Positions 1 through 12,399 of a stretch of 64,000 bases of DNA are shown here, piece by piece. The stretch comes from Oopsacas minuta (Eukaryota > Porifera > Hexactinellida > Lyssacinosida > Leucopsacidae), in contig JAKMXF010000055.1 in assembly GCA_024704765.1 (NCBI GenBank), positions 823,264 through 887,263 of the forward strand, given 5' to 3'. The position numbers were made by a program, and so were the translations under genes. Below the pieces are notes generated by a model. The model had not been told where the DNA came from and searched no databases. It saw nothing but the letters and a program-made list of their open reading frames with translations. Position 1 is the first letter of the stretch. Every line of letters starts with the position of its first letter.

Positions 1-1420
1 TGGATATGTATTTCCCCTTAGTTTGTGAGTAGTTGATACATGCATGAATGTGAATAATTATATGTAAGAGCTAGGATAATAACTGATATTATCTTGACAT
101 TAATCTAAAACATCGAAACGTTGATGTATTTCAGATGGCTATCATGTAAGAAGACAAAAAGACAGCCACTACCATAAATTAACAGGAAAAATTTAGGAAA
201 TACATAAAAATTGTTGACTTGTAGATGGAAAAAAACTGGACGTGCTGGAAAAATCTGAAAGCAGATTTGAATTCAGCGTAGAAAACTAGCTTAGAAAATG
301 TCAATCTAATACTTGATGAGAAAATGAAGTTAAATTTTGTTGACCTGTGTAATCAAAGTTTATATGTCTAGTAGAAATGAATAATTCGAAATTATTTGCT
401 AAATTTCAATGATTTAATCAACTAATGTTAGATGTACTATGAAATCATTCTAATAATATGCATATTCACATGATAACTTCCCCATTTGAAATTCAAAACA
501 CTGTTGCTGAAGTGTAAACCTCTTGAAATTTTCTTTTTTGTATTTTTATCAATATTATCTTATATTTCATCCATTCATTAATAGACACTTTTATTTTTAT
601 CACTTTCATCAAAAAATCTTTCACGATTCTACAATTCCAAACACTAATACAAGTCTTATTGATTTACGTTTGTTGTCTATTTCAATATACAGCTTTCTCG
701 AATAGTACTCCAGGACTATTATACATTTCGAGGTTCATTCAGGGGGGGCGATTATTCGAAGAAGGGCTACCTACTATTCGAGGAAAAAGGTATCGAAATT
801 TTTCCCTATATCACAGATTGTATTATTTTCTCCACATTTAGAATCATACTTTCGTTTTGACCGTCCCTCAATGGAACCAAATAGTTTCATTACTTCAAGT
901 GGAATTAATATTTCAAAATGTATCTTCCTTTCTTCCTATTTAAATTATTTCCGTCTCATCGGAACACGTACTTGATGTGTAATAATCAATTGCTATAACA
1001 GAAGTTAGATTTATCTTAGCACGTTTTCTGGTGAGTACGACGCATATAGTATTTTTATGTTCCCTTTTTAGTTCCACCAGACCTTCAGCTGTTACTTTTG
1101 TATATCGAATCCACTTTCAATTCATACAAAGAGGTTGCGAGTTCACTTTCTGTTGGTGCTAGCGTTAGTGATTCTATTTGGGGCATTATTTGTAAAAAAA
1201 ACTACATGGCCGCAATAATCCGGCTCAACGAAAATCTATTCATTTGAAATGGAAAAATAATTCACACAATATACGTGTGTTATTCGAGCGAATAATCGAT
1301 CTATCAGTCTCGCCTCAGCCATCTATAGATTTCATACAGTGTAAATCGCTTTCTCTATGTCCACCACCTCCACAAAGTACAACCAAATCGTTGATTGTGA
1401 GTTATAGTCTCGACTCTTTT
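1..1420. other. Non-coding stretch, nothing recognised
   Basis: AT-rich DNA with only short open frames of about 60 codons that show no recognisable motif. I see no transposon ends, tandem repeats or RNA genes here. It lies immediately upstream of the MULE relic and may contain its 5' end. Confidence 0.5.
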
Positions 1421-1425
1421 CAATA

Positions 1426-2405
1426 GTGAATTTGCTATCTCTTCAAACTGCCACAATTTATCGAGATATTGTCCATTGCCTGGAATCTGCGTCTTCTTTT
1501 CATGATAATCATGAAGGAATATGTTGGGAGCCAATTGAACAGGATTTGTTAGATGATAGGCTAATGGTAATTTGGTCTTCAGCTGCATCAGACCCATCTC
1601 ATTACTATGATTTGAGAGATGAGCAATACAGTATCGACCTTTGCGGATGTAATGATAGTAGTAGTTTAGTCGAATATTATTATTACAACAATCACCAGGC
1701 TCAGTTGTGGATTGATGGTAGTAACTTTTACCGTTATCGGAGTCCAAATTCATACGAATGTTTTTGGGAATTTGAAAGCATTGAATTTGTAGTGTAGTTC
1801 ATTCGTAAATAATTTTCCAAAAAGTCAGCATGAAAATCAAGACATTGAGCAGACAGCCATGTTGCTAATGTGGATAGTTCTACATAAATTGATTGTAAAT
1901 CAATTATTTTGTTTGAGAATAAGTACTTGCTCCTGACCAAAGATCAGATAAGTTTATTTATTCATTGGGTAGTCAAATTGAGAGACCAGTTTTCTTGTAT
2001 TGGTATTGAGGCATTTAAAGCTCTCCATGCTAATTGCACTAATGCTATAGGATATGCGGAATAGAAATTTCCCCGGATTGTCACCAACCCCTGGCTGTGA
2101 AAAATACTCCTCATCTTCGTGTTGATGAGGATTTTGAAATTTAAGATTCCATCAAAATGCAACAATATTATCTCAAATACAGTTAATGACCAAATAGTCC
2201 CGTTATCTGACAAATTTGATGTATTTCTTATGACACCAGAGTCAAACGTCTATGGAGAATTTCTTCTTGAGATTGGTGAATGGGATCGTATTCATTTTAT
2301 CGATTTACAAGGTAGAGATATGTTGAATAGAGATTGGACAGCTGTGTTTAGCAATAAAATATCTAAAATATATCCAGCATGTGTTCTTAAATTTAACAAT
2401 TATTA
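1426..2405 (+). pseudogene. Probable N-terminal part of the MULE-OTU relic
   Basis: Two open pieces (1426-1797 and about 2205-2405) lie on the same strand as the transposase core and run into it, separated by stops and frameshifts. The first ends with a hydrophobic/aromatic stretch (LWIDGSNFYRYRS, then a Trp) that loosely resembles the start of a FLYWCH-type zinc finger, a common N-terminal domain in MULE transposases. The expected Cys/His ligands are not convincing. The second piece (FDVFLMTPESNVYGEF) is not recognised. Assignment to the same element rests on position and strand only. These pieces could belong to a different decayed gene. Confidence 0.4.
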
Positions 2406-2419
2406 GTTTAAAAAGTCTT

Positions 2420-4009
2420 CCAGCCGAAAAATAAATGCGCCCTACTTTCGAGCATCTGCTGAATGCAAGTTTTATAATTGTTACAAATTTGAGTTTTGTG
2501 TTGACGAGCTTGTAACTACGAAACAATCACAATACAATATGTAGTAAGTGGTTCACTCTCCTTGCAACATTCTGATGGAGAGACTGTACATGCACGTCAT
2601 ATATCTGGTAGTTTGCGAAAATTTATGGAGAAAGTCTTCAGCACACATCTGTCACAAATATTTTTCATAACAGTTCAACTGTCAAAGTAGCTCAATGGAA
2701 TATTGTAGAGGTAATTTTCCGAACTTGAGGTCTCAAGAATACTTAAGACAGATAAAAACTGAAGTTATATCATCTAATAGATTTTCTAATGATCTAATTA
2801 CAGCATTCAAGAATATTATCGTAACTTATTGAGTGAAAAGCCAATACCTGGTTACATTCAATATTTTGTTAAGGAACCCTTCATTATGCATCTATATATG
2901 AAGAGGCAGAGAGAGGTGTTGAAATATTTGACTAAAGATACAGTTTTGCATTTGGATGCTACAGGTTCCATTATACGTTAGCCCCAGTTTTGCACCAAAT
3001 CTATTTATTATTATGCTTTAAGTCTACAACATCCCGACTACCACATTACACCTATCCCTGTAGCAGAAATGATAAGTTCGGACCAAGGAACTGGTGAGTT
3101 AACCCACTTCCTTAACAAATGGTACTTGAATTCAAAGTTAATTCTACACAAAGAAATATTCATAACAAGAGTGGAAATAGATTACAGTTGGGCATTGATT
3201 CATAGCACATGTATCGCATTTAATAAAATAAATATTTTAGGGTATTCAGAGAGTTGTTGGAGAAATGTAAATTCAGACGAAAGATCGGTTGATGTGGATG
3301 TCTTCACTGTAATTCATTTATGTTCTGCTCACGTAATTCATAAGTTGAGTCAGAACTTGCAAAAACATTCAAAATCGATAAAACTCTCAAACAACTAATC
3401 CTGCATGTCTTTGGTGCAATTTTTAGAAGTATTACAATGAGAGAAATAAAACGACTTTTCATATTACTGTGTAATGTTTTATCTGTTGAGCATTCAACCG
3501 AAATTGTCAGTTCAAGTTTAGTAGAGGTAAACGATTTAGTGAAGGGTAAAATAGAATTGCAGTTAGAAAACGAAGGAAAATTTGAACCTGATACTGATAC
3601 GAAAGAGAATCCTACCACTTATCGTTGTAAATCACCATTTGGTAGACATTTCGATACTCTAAGAAAAAATAATTGCACAGATCATGTAATTCACAAAGGC
3701 AATCGATCAAATCCATGTTATTCTCTGGAAGTTTTAGAATATCTGCTGACATATTATATGCCAATTGTACCTCTTTGGACTGGAATTATACTGTCTAGGA
3801 GCAATGAAAACCTGTGTAAGGCTAGTAAAGCAAATGCAGAAATTTGGTTCAGAATAGTCAAACATCCAATTTTAGAAACGAAGGTAAACCTAAGAGCTAG
3901 CGATTTTATACGTACAATGTATGAATATGTGAATGACAGAATTGATGCATTTAATTTTAGATTTCATCCTTTGGCTACCAACATATCTAAAAGTAGGAAA
4001 GGAAATTAG
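2420..4009 (+). pseudogene. Decayed MULE-type DDE transposase core
   Basis: Frames read through stops and shifts give the order seen in MULE-type (Mutator/NOF-like) transposases. First comes a Cys-containing segment (about 2440-2520, SAECKFYNCYKFEF). The first catalytic Asp is in LHLDATGSI (about 2948) and the second in VEIDYSWALIHS (about 3185). A C-x2-H pair lies in HLCSAHVIH (about 3325). After it come NPCYSLEVLEYLL and PIVPLWTGIIL, and the probable catalytic Glu in NAEIWFRIVKHPIL (about 3835). The catalytic triad can therefore still be read, but there are in-frame stops (for example right after the first Asp motif) and several frameshifts. The family call is from remembered motif patterns. 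Terminal inverted repeats were not found. The reading continues toward an OTU domain downstream. Confidence 0.75.
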
Positions 4010-4890
4010 AAATACAAAATGAAGAAAATTCCAAAGAAAAATGGTGTCGCAGAAGTAAATGCCAACAGAGTTACATCAATCCTAATCTAAGTAGGGAGAT
4101 ATAGTTTTTGAAGCAATAAATGTACATAAAACGGGAGGGAAAGCTAATAATAAGAGAAAAAATTCTGCATTTGTAATTCCACACAAAAAAGGAATATTGA
4201 CAAAGATTCTGTAAGAAACACGAGCCCAGATGTTGTCCTCTCAGTTAATAACGTTGAAATTATAACAGATTTGGATCTAATAGAATTGTGCACTTTAAAT
4301 TATGATCTTCCAAGTTATAATCCCATCCCCCAAACAGGAAAGTTAGATATTTATAACACGTTACTTAATGTCAGGGTAAGTCTAGGAATAAATAATATTA
4401 ATAGTTAAATGAACAGGCCGTTGAATTATTATATACCTAGCAGAGCTCAGTATATTCCTGGAGATGGGGACTGCATAATTTCTTCCTTAGCATATTCTGT
4501 GTCAGGTTCGCCAGATAATTCTCATATAATACGTATATGCATTGTAGACAGTATGTCAAATTCGCTAAAAGAAAATGTGGAGAAATTATTACTAACAAAT
4601 ACCCAAATACTTATAGGAACACAATAGATTATATAAATTAAAACAAACATCAAAGGGAATGGAGTATGAGGTGGAAATTTGGAACTATTTACAGCAGCGC
4701 TTCTATTTAAGACTGACATATGGGTGTTTATGAAAGAGACTGAAAATAGTTGGAATGTATTCTCCGGCAAAGGTTCTTCATTTGATGAGGTATTGAATTC
4801 GCCTCACGCTAATGCTAATGGATCAATATATTATACATACAGGTAATCACTCTGAACCTGTTAGAAATTTTGGACAAGATTATAGTATAG
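4010..4890 (+). pseudogene. Linker plus OTU cysteine-protease domain of the MULE relic
   Basis: A linker (about 4010-4400) leads into IPSRAQYIPGDGDCIISSLAY at about 4435-4500. The GDGDC box is the signature of the OTU family, with Asp and the catalytic Cys, and is followed by a helix-rich segment containing HIIR. After a frameshift near 4640 the frame gives WGGNLELFTAALLFKTDIWVF and, near 4835-4860, GNHSEPV, which matches the catalytic-His box of OTU proteases (NH-x-E-x-V). Known OTU proteins cleave ubiquitin-type conjugates. Whether this copy ever did cannot be told. A stop near 4408 and the frameshifts make it a relic. The call is well supported because all three OTU blocks appear in order and with sensible spacing on the transposase strand. 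Confidence 0.75.
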
Positions 4891-4899
4891 GTACAACAA

Positions 4900-6740
4900 T
4901 AGAGGTCTAGTAATATTTGATTCCTTAAATATAGCTTAGCTATAACACAGTTTTTTCGTAATAATATAAAAACCCCATGTCAACAGAATAACGATGAAAT
5001 TTGTAAATTGTTGAAAAGTAAATTGGAGGGCGCTCCTTTAATGCAATACAGCGTATCTCTGAAGAATAATGTTACGCCCTACGAGCAATGAACATTAAAA
5101 GGGACAAGTAAGAACGAAAGAAATAGAAATTGATGCCAGTAAAGTGAAGGTAATATGATCTAACCTAGAATATATATGTGAGTCATTAAAGCTTCAAAGT
5201 TTTTGCTACCTACTTGAGAGGTACACAACTAAATACATCAGCTCAACTCGTACACAACAAATCAAGACTACGCAAGGATCATATAATCTTATAATCTGAT
5301 GCATTCTGTGAATTTGACCAAAGTTTTCGTATTTATTGAACTGAATATCAATTCACCAATAAATAAAACTATTTTTAGATTCACAAATCATTTCGTATTA
5401 CATCAAACAGTTGATATTGCAGTAATCTACATGCGTTACTATAGTTCGAATGGATTAGAATGTTTCATTAAATTTGTGTGCTTAGTACAAATCTAATAAA
5501 GACTCAATTCTAACAAGCCAGATTTCAAATGTAAATATCTCAAAAAGTTTTGCTTATTTTGCCATAATATTTTAAACACATAAACGTCCATATAGCAGGA
5601 ATACATGCCCATGATTTCAGGAAAAAATAATTTATTTAAGTATACTAAATTCATATGTGAACTACTGCTGGTTAGATGCACAAATTTCTATTAGAAATAA
5701 TTAAAGTTTATAAAATATAAATTTATTTTCAGAAATGTCCGTATCTCTTCTTTCGAATGGCCTAAAAATATTGACATTCTGACAATGGGAAGTTGGGCAT
5801 ATTAATGGTTGAAGTACTGCTGGTCGAATATTCAGCCAACTTCACACTAGTATTCAGGATAGCAAATATTTAGTAAACTCCCGACTTCCCATAACACAAA
5901 TTGATATATCTCTTACCAATAAGACGTAACCTTGAAGAGGCCAAATATGGTAATTTATGTGGTTGCTCAATAATCTTTGTGAATATAATATCAAAACATA
6001 TTACAAGGGTATGAGAAATTGAGTGTATACTATAAATGACCTTCCTGATTTGTCCATAATTTATGCGATTATCGAGGATATTAACAAAACATGTGCAATA
6101 CATGGTCTGTGCGAAACTCAAAATGTTGGAACTTTCTCATGACAATTTTTTATATTTTGTAAGGAAACAATGTTAGATCATTTGGTATTTCAACATTTAA
6201 TAATAGTTTAATTATTGACGTTCTACATGATTTCAAAGATTGAGCATTTTTAATACATACTTGCTATTTACGCTAACAGATGACTTCATTTCGCTCTGAA
6301 AATTGTGGCTTTCGTGCATTCTTACATATCAGCAATACATTTATTCGGTGAAAAGATAGTAATTTCATAATAGTGGCGATCAAAGAATTACCCATCAATA
6401 TATCTACTTTCTTTATATCTATGGAAAAAGTAGCGATCTTATCTGTATCAGCCTATTTATAGTTAAATAAGTTCTAATATCCAAAGAAACATAAAGTGTT
6501 CAAGTAATTATCATTCATTCCAGGTCTAGTTCTAAACTTATTACATAGGCATGAATAAACAGTGATGCCAGAAGATTTCCTTCAATCGCGGATGAGACTT
6601 TCTTGAAATTGTTGAAGCAATTGCATTAAAGGTTCGCCCAGTAGCGGATTTGTGGTATGTGTGGGTAAGATTCTTACAAGGCTTGCTACGCCACTGTATT
6701 GTCCTCATGTTATTTACACTTACAAGAGAAAAAACTAAGT
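4900..6740. other. Non-coding stretch, nothing recognised
   Basis: AT-rich sequence with short open frames only. The first 200 bp may hold the 3' untranslated part and end of the MULE-OTU relic. No repeats, gene motifs or transposon termini were recognised. Confidence 0.45.
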
Positions 6741-6764
6741 TACATAAGTTTGGGATCCCGAGAT

Positions 6765-7010
6765 TGCTAGCTGTAAGTGGATCTTATCGACATCTTCTGA
6801 TATATTCTTGAAAGATAACTCATTAGCATTCGAATAAACGATATTCTATACAGTAGAAATCGGTTTATTGTCTAAAACGAGCACAAGTATGGTCTGAGAC
6901 AATCTACAGACTTCATATTGTATGAATATCGGTTATTCCAATGTAAATGAGTTAGCCTTCAAGAATATATCCATGTCGATAAGATACACTATACAAATTG
7001 AAAATTTCCT
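6765..7010. repeat. Imperfect inverted repeat (foldback/MITE-like)
   Basis: The reverse complement of about 6768-6868 resembles 6915-7000. The shared core is a tract that reads GAGTTA..CTTTCAAGAATATATC on one arm and a close variant on the other, followed by GTCGATAAGAT.CAC on both. Arms of about 100 bp surround a spacer of roughly 45 bp. This is the shape of a small non-autonomous foldback element. Target-site duplications were not identified, so the borders are approximate. Confidence 0.5.
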
Positions 7011-7024
7011 CGGGGAAATAAGGA

Positions 7025-9740
7025 CAAATATCTGGACCAGTTACGGAGTTCGGCACAATATGGCATATGAATCAATATAAACTAAGTAGTCATAACAAAA
7101 CAAACGGTAACATCATGGTTTCATGTGATTAATGTAAGAAATATGAAAAATTGGGGAACTAGCAGGTGATTCAGTAAATCATATTAAATATTTATAGAGA
7201 GCTTGGATATGTACATAACTAGACTTAACTAGACTAGCGGCGTCGAACAAGGGGCCACTCTCGGTGTAGGACAAATTTTGAGAATGAAAGGTTGCCACAT
7301 TCCTGAAACATTATTGCGTTGCTAGGGAAAACAAATCCCGAACAATTTCAAATGACCATTCAGATAAAACCATTTGATTCAAACTGTCTGAGTAATATGC
7401 ATTCAAACACCTTCGAAATGTGTCCAAAGTGGCAGATAAAACTGAGCGTGCATATCCGTAGGTTCAACAGTCTTTCTTTCGAGCTAGAGCATATAGTAAA
7501 TTCCCTAATTTTAGATGATGTATTTATGTTGTGCGCGAAATATGTCAAACATCGACTTTATTCAAGTGTATCCTTTAACTCATCAATAAGCAATCAGATA
7601 GTAAGAGTGCTAATATCCGTAATTCTAGTGGGTGCAGAATTAGAGACAATTAGTTTTATTATTTTTCTGTGGGCAAAGTATTCAATACGCAAATTCATGA
7701 TTCTAACATTCAGGAACATTTAGTTATTGTTCAGAGCTGTTAGCATCGAATTTGACAACTATCGAAACAAATCGGATAGAAGCACAAAGTTTGGGACAGA
7801 GTTGCACTAAGATGGGCATAAACCTTCTAGAAAGGGAGCCAATTCTTCGAAGTTCAGGGTGTGATGCCCACATTTTTAATCCGATAATAATCAATCTTCA
7901 AAACTTCGCACAATGAATTTAGAGGATAGTGCATTCTCTTAATTATTGACTAATGACATCCTATGGTGCAATTCGGTAATTCACATAATATCCTATTCTG
8001 TGATTCCCAGATCAAATTATCCAGTTTGACCAATTTCAATTTCATCTTCCACTTTTTCAGTTTTCAAATTCACTTAGGAATTCGAATCTGGGGGAGGGGA
8101 CCAAGTTACTTAACTAAAATATCAAGGACAATGTATGCAGCCCAGAGGTAATCTCCCACCTTAATATTATATTTAACAAACATTTGTTAAACAAAACTTT
8201 GACTAAGTACATCACAACAAAGGTTACGCTATCAGCAGCAGTGATGATGTTAATAAAATGGTAACATAAGAGATATTTCAAGCATCAGATAACTTACAAT
8301 ACTTGTGCATCTACCCACAACTGAGCTCGTTATATTGAAGAAATCAAATCAAATTTCTACAGAGTCTTCAATATCAATACAATTACAGAAATCACACTTT
8401 AGAGTGTTATACACAAATAATTAAGAGGTAGATGTTGCACACAATAAAAAGACATAATCTCTTAATTTGGATAAAATTGTCAATAATCAAGATTACCAAA
8501 TAATTAAAAACATGAATTTGATATTGAACGCTCAACTCATTAGATATAACAATGTTGTTCTGCTAAAACTCACTTTAACCTATTCAAATGAGCAAGAGGA
8601 CTAACTGGACATCCAAATTGGGAATATTGCGAATCGAATTATTGCCAATTATTGCGAAGTCGAAATAATTGGTGAGTAAAACGATATTCTAGCAAATGCG
8701 GAGGATACAGTTAGAGAGTCATGAGAAAAGTTTGCCACTAAACACATACTACACTTCACCAATTGCAAAAAGTCTACTTTCTCGATTGGGGAGAAGATAT
8801 TATACTAGCAATTGGAATGGTATTCATAAAGCAAAAATGGTACAATTATGCCGAAGTAAATGTATTCGAGATACGTGGAATATCATGCTCATAAACCATT
8901 AAAGCAAGAAGAATTTCAAAGTAAGATTTGATAGGAAAAATGGCTCAATCTTTGATGAAATGTAAAACGATAAATATCGAATCGATGATTAAAAGTTAGT
9001 ATGCGACATGATCAATACTCGTTCAGGCATTTGTAAAGCAATTCAAATATAGTTGGCCACTCTTGAGATACATTAGTGACCATGGATGGCAAATTTTATC
9101 CATATACATTTATTTGTCGAAAAATCTTAATGCCATGACAAAACTCATTATTGCCAATTGTTGGTAGATTAACCGACGTCGATACCAATATAAAACAATA
9201 AATAAATTTAGATTATATATCTCCTACCACTGTAACAAAACTGAGCATTACCATGTATGGCATTATCGCAGAATGTGTAAGCATCCTTGTAGATAAATAA
9301 CGTTCTACATGTCATCAAAGATCAAACAATATTTTGCAAATATGGCTTACTAAGCAGAGAAATTGACAAGTTAAGAAATTTTTTATTTTCCTGGTTTGGA
9401 GACATGATGATCTAAATATATCTAATAGTTTTAGTAGGGATAAGTTAGTTTTTGGGTCATATGAAAATCATTAAGTATACAAATATAATATTTACCGTTC
9501 GTTTATTAGTATATCCTTATTCTAAAGATTCTAGGATGATAGTAGGTCTAAAATAGAGTAGGCCGTACAAACCCTTAATACGATTTTGCTTCTAGTATTA
9601 CAATATTAATCAAAAACCTAATACAATTCCTATGAGAAAATAATTAAACGGCAAGATTTAAATCATGACCTTCAGTTAAGGCTGCGCGTTTATTAATACA
9701 TAAAATAGTCCAAGGAAGGGGGAAGGTGTTAAGTGGCGGT
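7025..9740. other. Non-coding stretch, nothing firm
   Basis: The longest open frame (7319-7723 +) has no recognisable motif. A short match to the core of the dispersed repeat at 36.1 and 44.6 kb (CCATGGATGGCAA) is seen near 9080. At 8690-8920 the plus strand reads as a possible coding scrap interrupted by several stops, with no family recognised. Confidence 0.4.
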
Positions 9741-9769
9741 CAGGCAATGACTTGATCTAGTGTAAAATG

Positions 9770-9787
9770 GTCAGGCCATGGCCTGAC
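9770..9787. repeat. Perfect 18-bp palindrome
   Basis: GTCAGGCCATGGCCTGAC is its own reverse complement and is much richer in G+C than the surrounding DNA. A related half-motif (GGTCAGGCAATGAC) lies about 30 bp upstream. Its role is unknown. Confidence 0.6.
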
Positions 9788-10204
9788 TGGTCTCACAAAT
9801 TTCGTAGCCCACACGATCAGTACGGGTACTGACTGTTTCGGGTATAATTTGCAACATATACATTGGATTAGGCAGCAAGAATATCAGAATAATATTGGAT
9901 ACTAAAAATGTCGTAAGCATAGAGAGACGTAATATAAAAATTGAACTCAATAACTGTGAATTATACTGGTGAGAGAGCATTGAATAGGAATGAATTTCAA
10001 GGAAATTAATGGGATCCAGAACAATTCATGGATATGCAGATCAAACAGTGATTTCACAAGGATCAAAAGATTGTAAGTAATTAAACCACACTTACAAACA
10101 TAAATGTTGCTGGTAAATACAAAAATATACACAGTACATTAATATAAAAAAGATAACAGAGATAGATTTTTAGAGAAACATTAAGACAATATAGTGTTAC
10201 TTAC

Positions 10205-10430
10205 AAGCAAAATTTGTATTAGAACGTTGCAGATTGTGATCCATAAAAGAAGCATTTACTAAACAAATAGAGTTAAGTATTGGCAGGAATAATGAATTTA
10301 GATTACCATGCATAAACCAATAAACAAGTTGTGGGTTAGCTGAATTAAGTATCGCAGCTAATGTATCAAGAGAAGCATTTACAACATTGTGATTAGGATG
10401 TGTAGTGGTATGAAAGACAAACACAGTGGC
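10205..10430 (-). CDS. HTT: Huntingtin exon (HEAT-repeat region), internal
   Basis: A 226-bp exon on the minus strand opens after the acceptor TTTTTCTATCTAG and closes at the strong donor GCTT|GTAAGT. It is open throughout. Its first residues, HTTTHPNHNVVNASLDTLAA, align with the conserved huntingtin block that in human reads HHTQHQDHNVVTGALELL. The segment ..ILNSANPQLVYWF follows where the human protein has its next HEAT helix. The exon starts in phase 0, matching the phase-0 end of the exon at 23626-23826. In the human protein the two aligned blocks are also adjacent. Huntingtin is a large HEAT-repeat scaffold protein, mainly cytoplasmic. Only this short part of the gene is visible; the next downstream exon was not found. 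The identity comes from remembered sequence, without a database search. Confidence 0.82.
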
Positions 10431-11929
10431 CTAGATAGAAAAAGAAGATTATAAACCTTGAGAATAAATTTTCAGACAATATCTAAACTCGATCGGGGAT
10501 GGGCGACAGTTTCAAATACTTGCGAAATTTCGTAACACCCAAGCTAAACTTAGTGGTCACCTATATTGGCACCAGTAAATAGGCTACAAACATGCAAATT
10601 CCACTGTAATTCATATTTAATGAAGTGCACTAGAAAGATCTAAACTAAATTTGAAATTGTGACATTTATCAGTGGACCTGTGATAAGACAAATCAATGCA
10701 GAAGCAAAGTAAGACTCAACGCTGATAGCCATAGGCGCCAGGTTTGAGGTCAGACCACTCAGGTTTAGTGATAAAGACTGTATTTTTTGTGATATTTACA
10801 TATAGGTAGCAGCAATTTCGCAAGGTGGATCCCAGGCATGATTCTATTCCCATAAACTCAGGGCCAATACTGAAAGTAATATACACATTTCACTCAGATA
10901 ATTGATAGTGAATTCATATTCAGTTACTTGGGATCGAGATACTCAAGGTACTTGGACAATTTAATCAAAATTGTTGATGTAGAATGTGAACCAGATGGAA
11001 TAGTGACCAGAAGAGCTAATGGTAGGTCTAAATTAATCAAGAAAGCAGATTAGTTAGAGCGATTTACACAGGATATCAAATGATAATTGCCAACACAGAA
11101 AAGTCTGTAATGAATCATCCTCGACAATATCTGGACTCGATCGGTAAATGTTTGAATAATCTGTGAAGGACTGCTAATTAAAATTCTTTCCAACAAGAGA
11201 ATGGTGAACTAAAAACTGAGAGATCAATAATAGAATTAACGTCCACAGAGACATAGTGTTGAGAGGATGGAAATCTCAGAATGTAATAGCGAAGTGTTTC
11301 TCTACGGTTGTCAACTTTGGCACACTTTCTTCATGTCTAGAATATCAAGCCAAACATTTCAAGCCAGGATTCAATTTTAGTTCAACCAGGGTGTCGATAT
11401 GCGTATAGATATATGTATGATCTAGATGCAAGGATTGGTGTTAAAGATCTGTTCTTCCTGATCTTTATTAATTTCTTATGAGGAGGTAGAGGAATTAAGC
11501 ACATGCAAGGGTGACAAAGTGATTTGTTTTATGCAATTGGCACTTTGGTGGCACAGATAAGAATGTTCTGAGGCACACAAGTTTGCAAGGCCACATCGGA
11601 TGAGAACCTCTATGATAGAGAATTGTCTTCAGAGAGCATCAAATTTCGAGGATTATAACACTGGTTAATGAATAACTTCCTTCTTGAATGAAGGTGATAT
11701 ATTTTGGAACAAATTTGTTCTGATTCTAAATATGCCATCAATATTCCTTATACAACTAATTTTTGAATTTCAATGCTTTTAGATAGACGGGATTTCAATT
11801 AATATAAATACTATTGTTAAATTTGATATTTTCTAGGTCGTTAAAACTCTTTAATTAATACTAAATATTCAATGCAACCCTGATTATATGTTGTAAATCA
11901 AATGCTAAATCATTTTGTATGCATTGATA

Positions 11930-12000
11930 TCAAAGTTGTGGATTTGATTGATATTTCATCAAATCCAAATCAAGTCAAATCCACAACTCTGAAGTGGTAC
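11930..12000. repeat. Hairpin in an AAATCC-rich tract
   Basis: GTTGTGGATTTGA and TCAAATCCACAAC form a perfect 13-bp stem around a loop that is itself rich in CAAATCC. Related AAATC-rich tracts occur at about 12240-12360 and 16480-16780. This looks like a simple-sequence-derived or MITE-derived repeat. Confidence 0.5.
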
Positions 12001-12399
12001 AAATAAACGAGGCCTGCCCTGATATACGTAATACGAATGTCCACTGCAAGTATTGTATGATAATAATAACTACAGGGTGTGGTACACGAATTAATTTCTG
12101 GGTAACCCTGTTCCCATGACAACCATGTGACAGCGCGTGATAATAGATTACAGTTTCAAAAGATCATGCGACAGTGTGTTAGATTTTATAGACAGATCCT
12201 GGCAATGAATAAAATATATCCATATGCGCACTAAAAGCTAATTTGAACTTAAAAAGGATTTGACTCTGACATTTAATCAAATTCGAATAAAACAATTCAT
12301 TTCCACTTATAATGCATCAAATCCATCCAAATCAAATAAAATTCACAATTCTAACTGATATTCATATGTTAGCTATTATTTATATGCATATTCTTCCAT

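Noticed and set aside
7319-7723. 134-codon plus-strand open frame
   Set aside because: No recognisable motif and no splice or promoter support. Treated as a chance ORF.
8270-8350. Possible minus-strand exon ending at ATT|GTAAGTT
   Set aside because: Only about 18 codons would be coding, and they match nothing in huntingtin or any other protein I know.
12071-12115. TA-CAGGGTGTGGTACACG, looking like a Tc1-type terminal repeat
   Set aside because: No matching inverted end within a few kb and no coding remains next to it.
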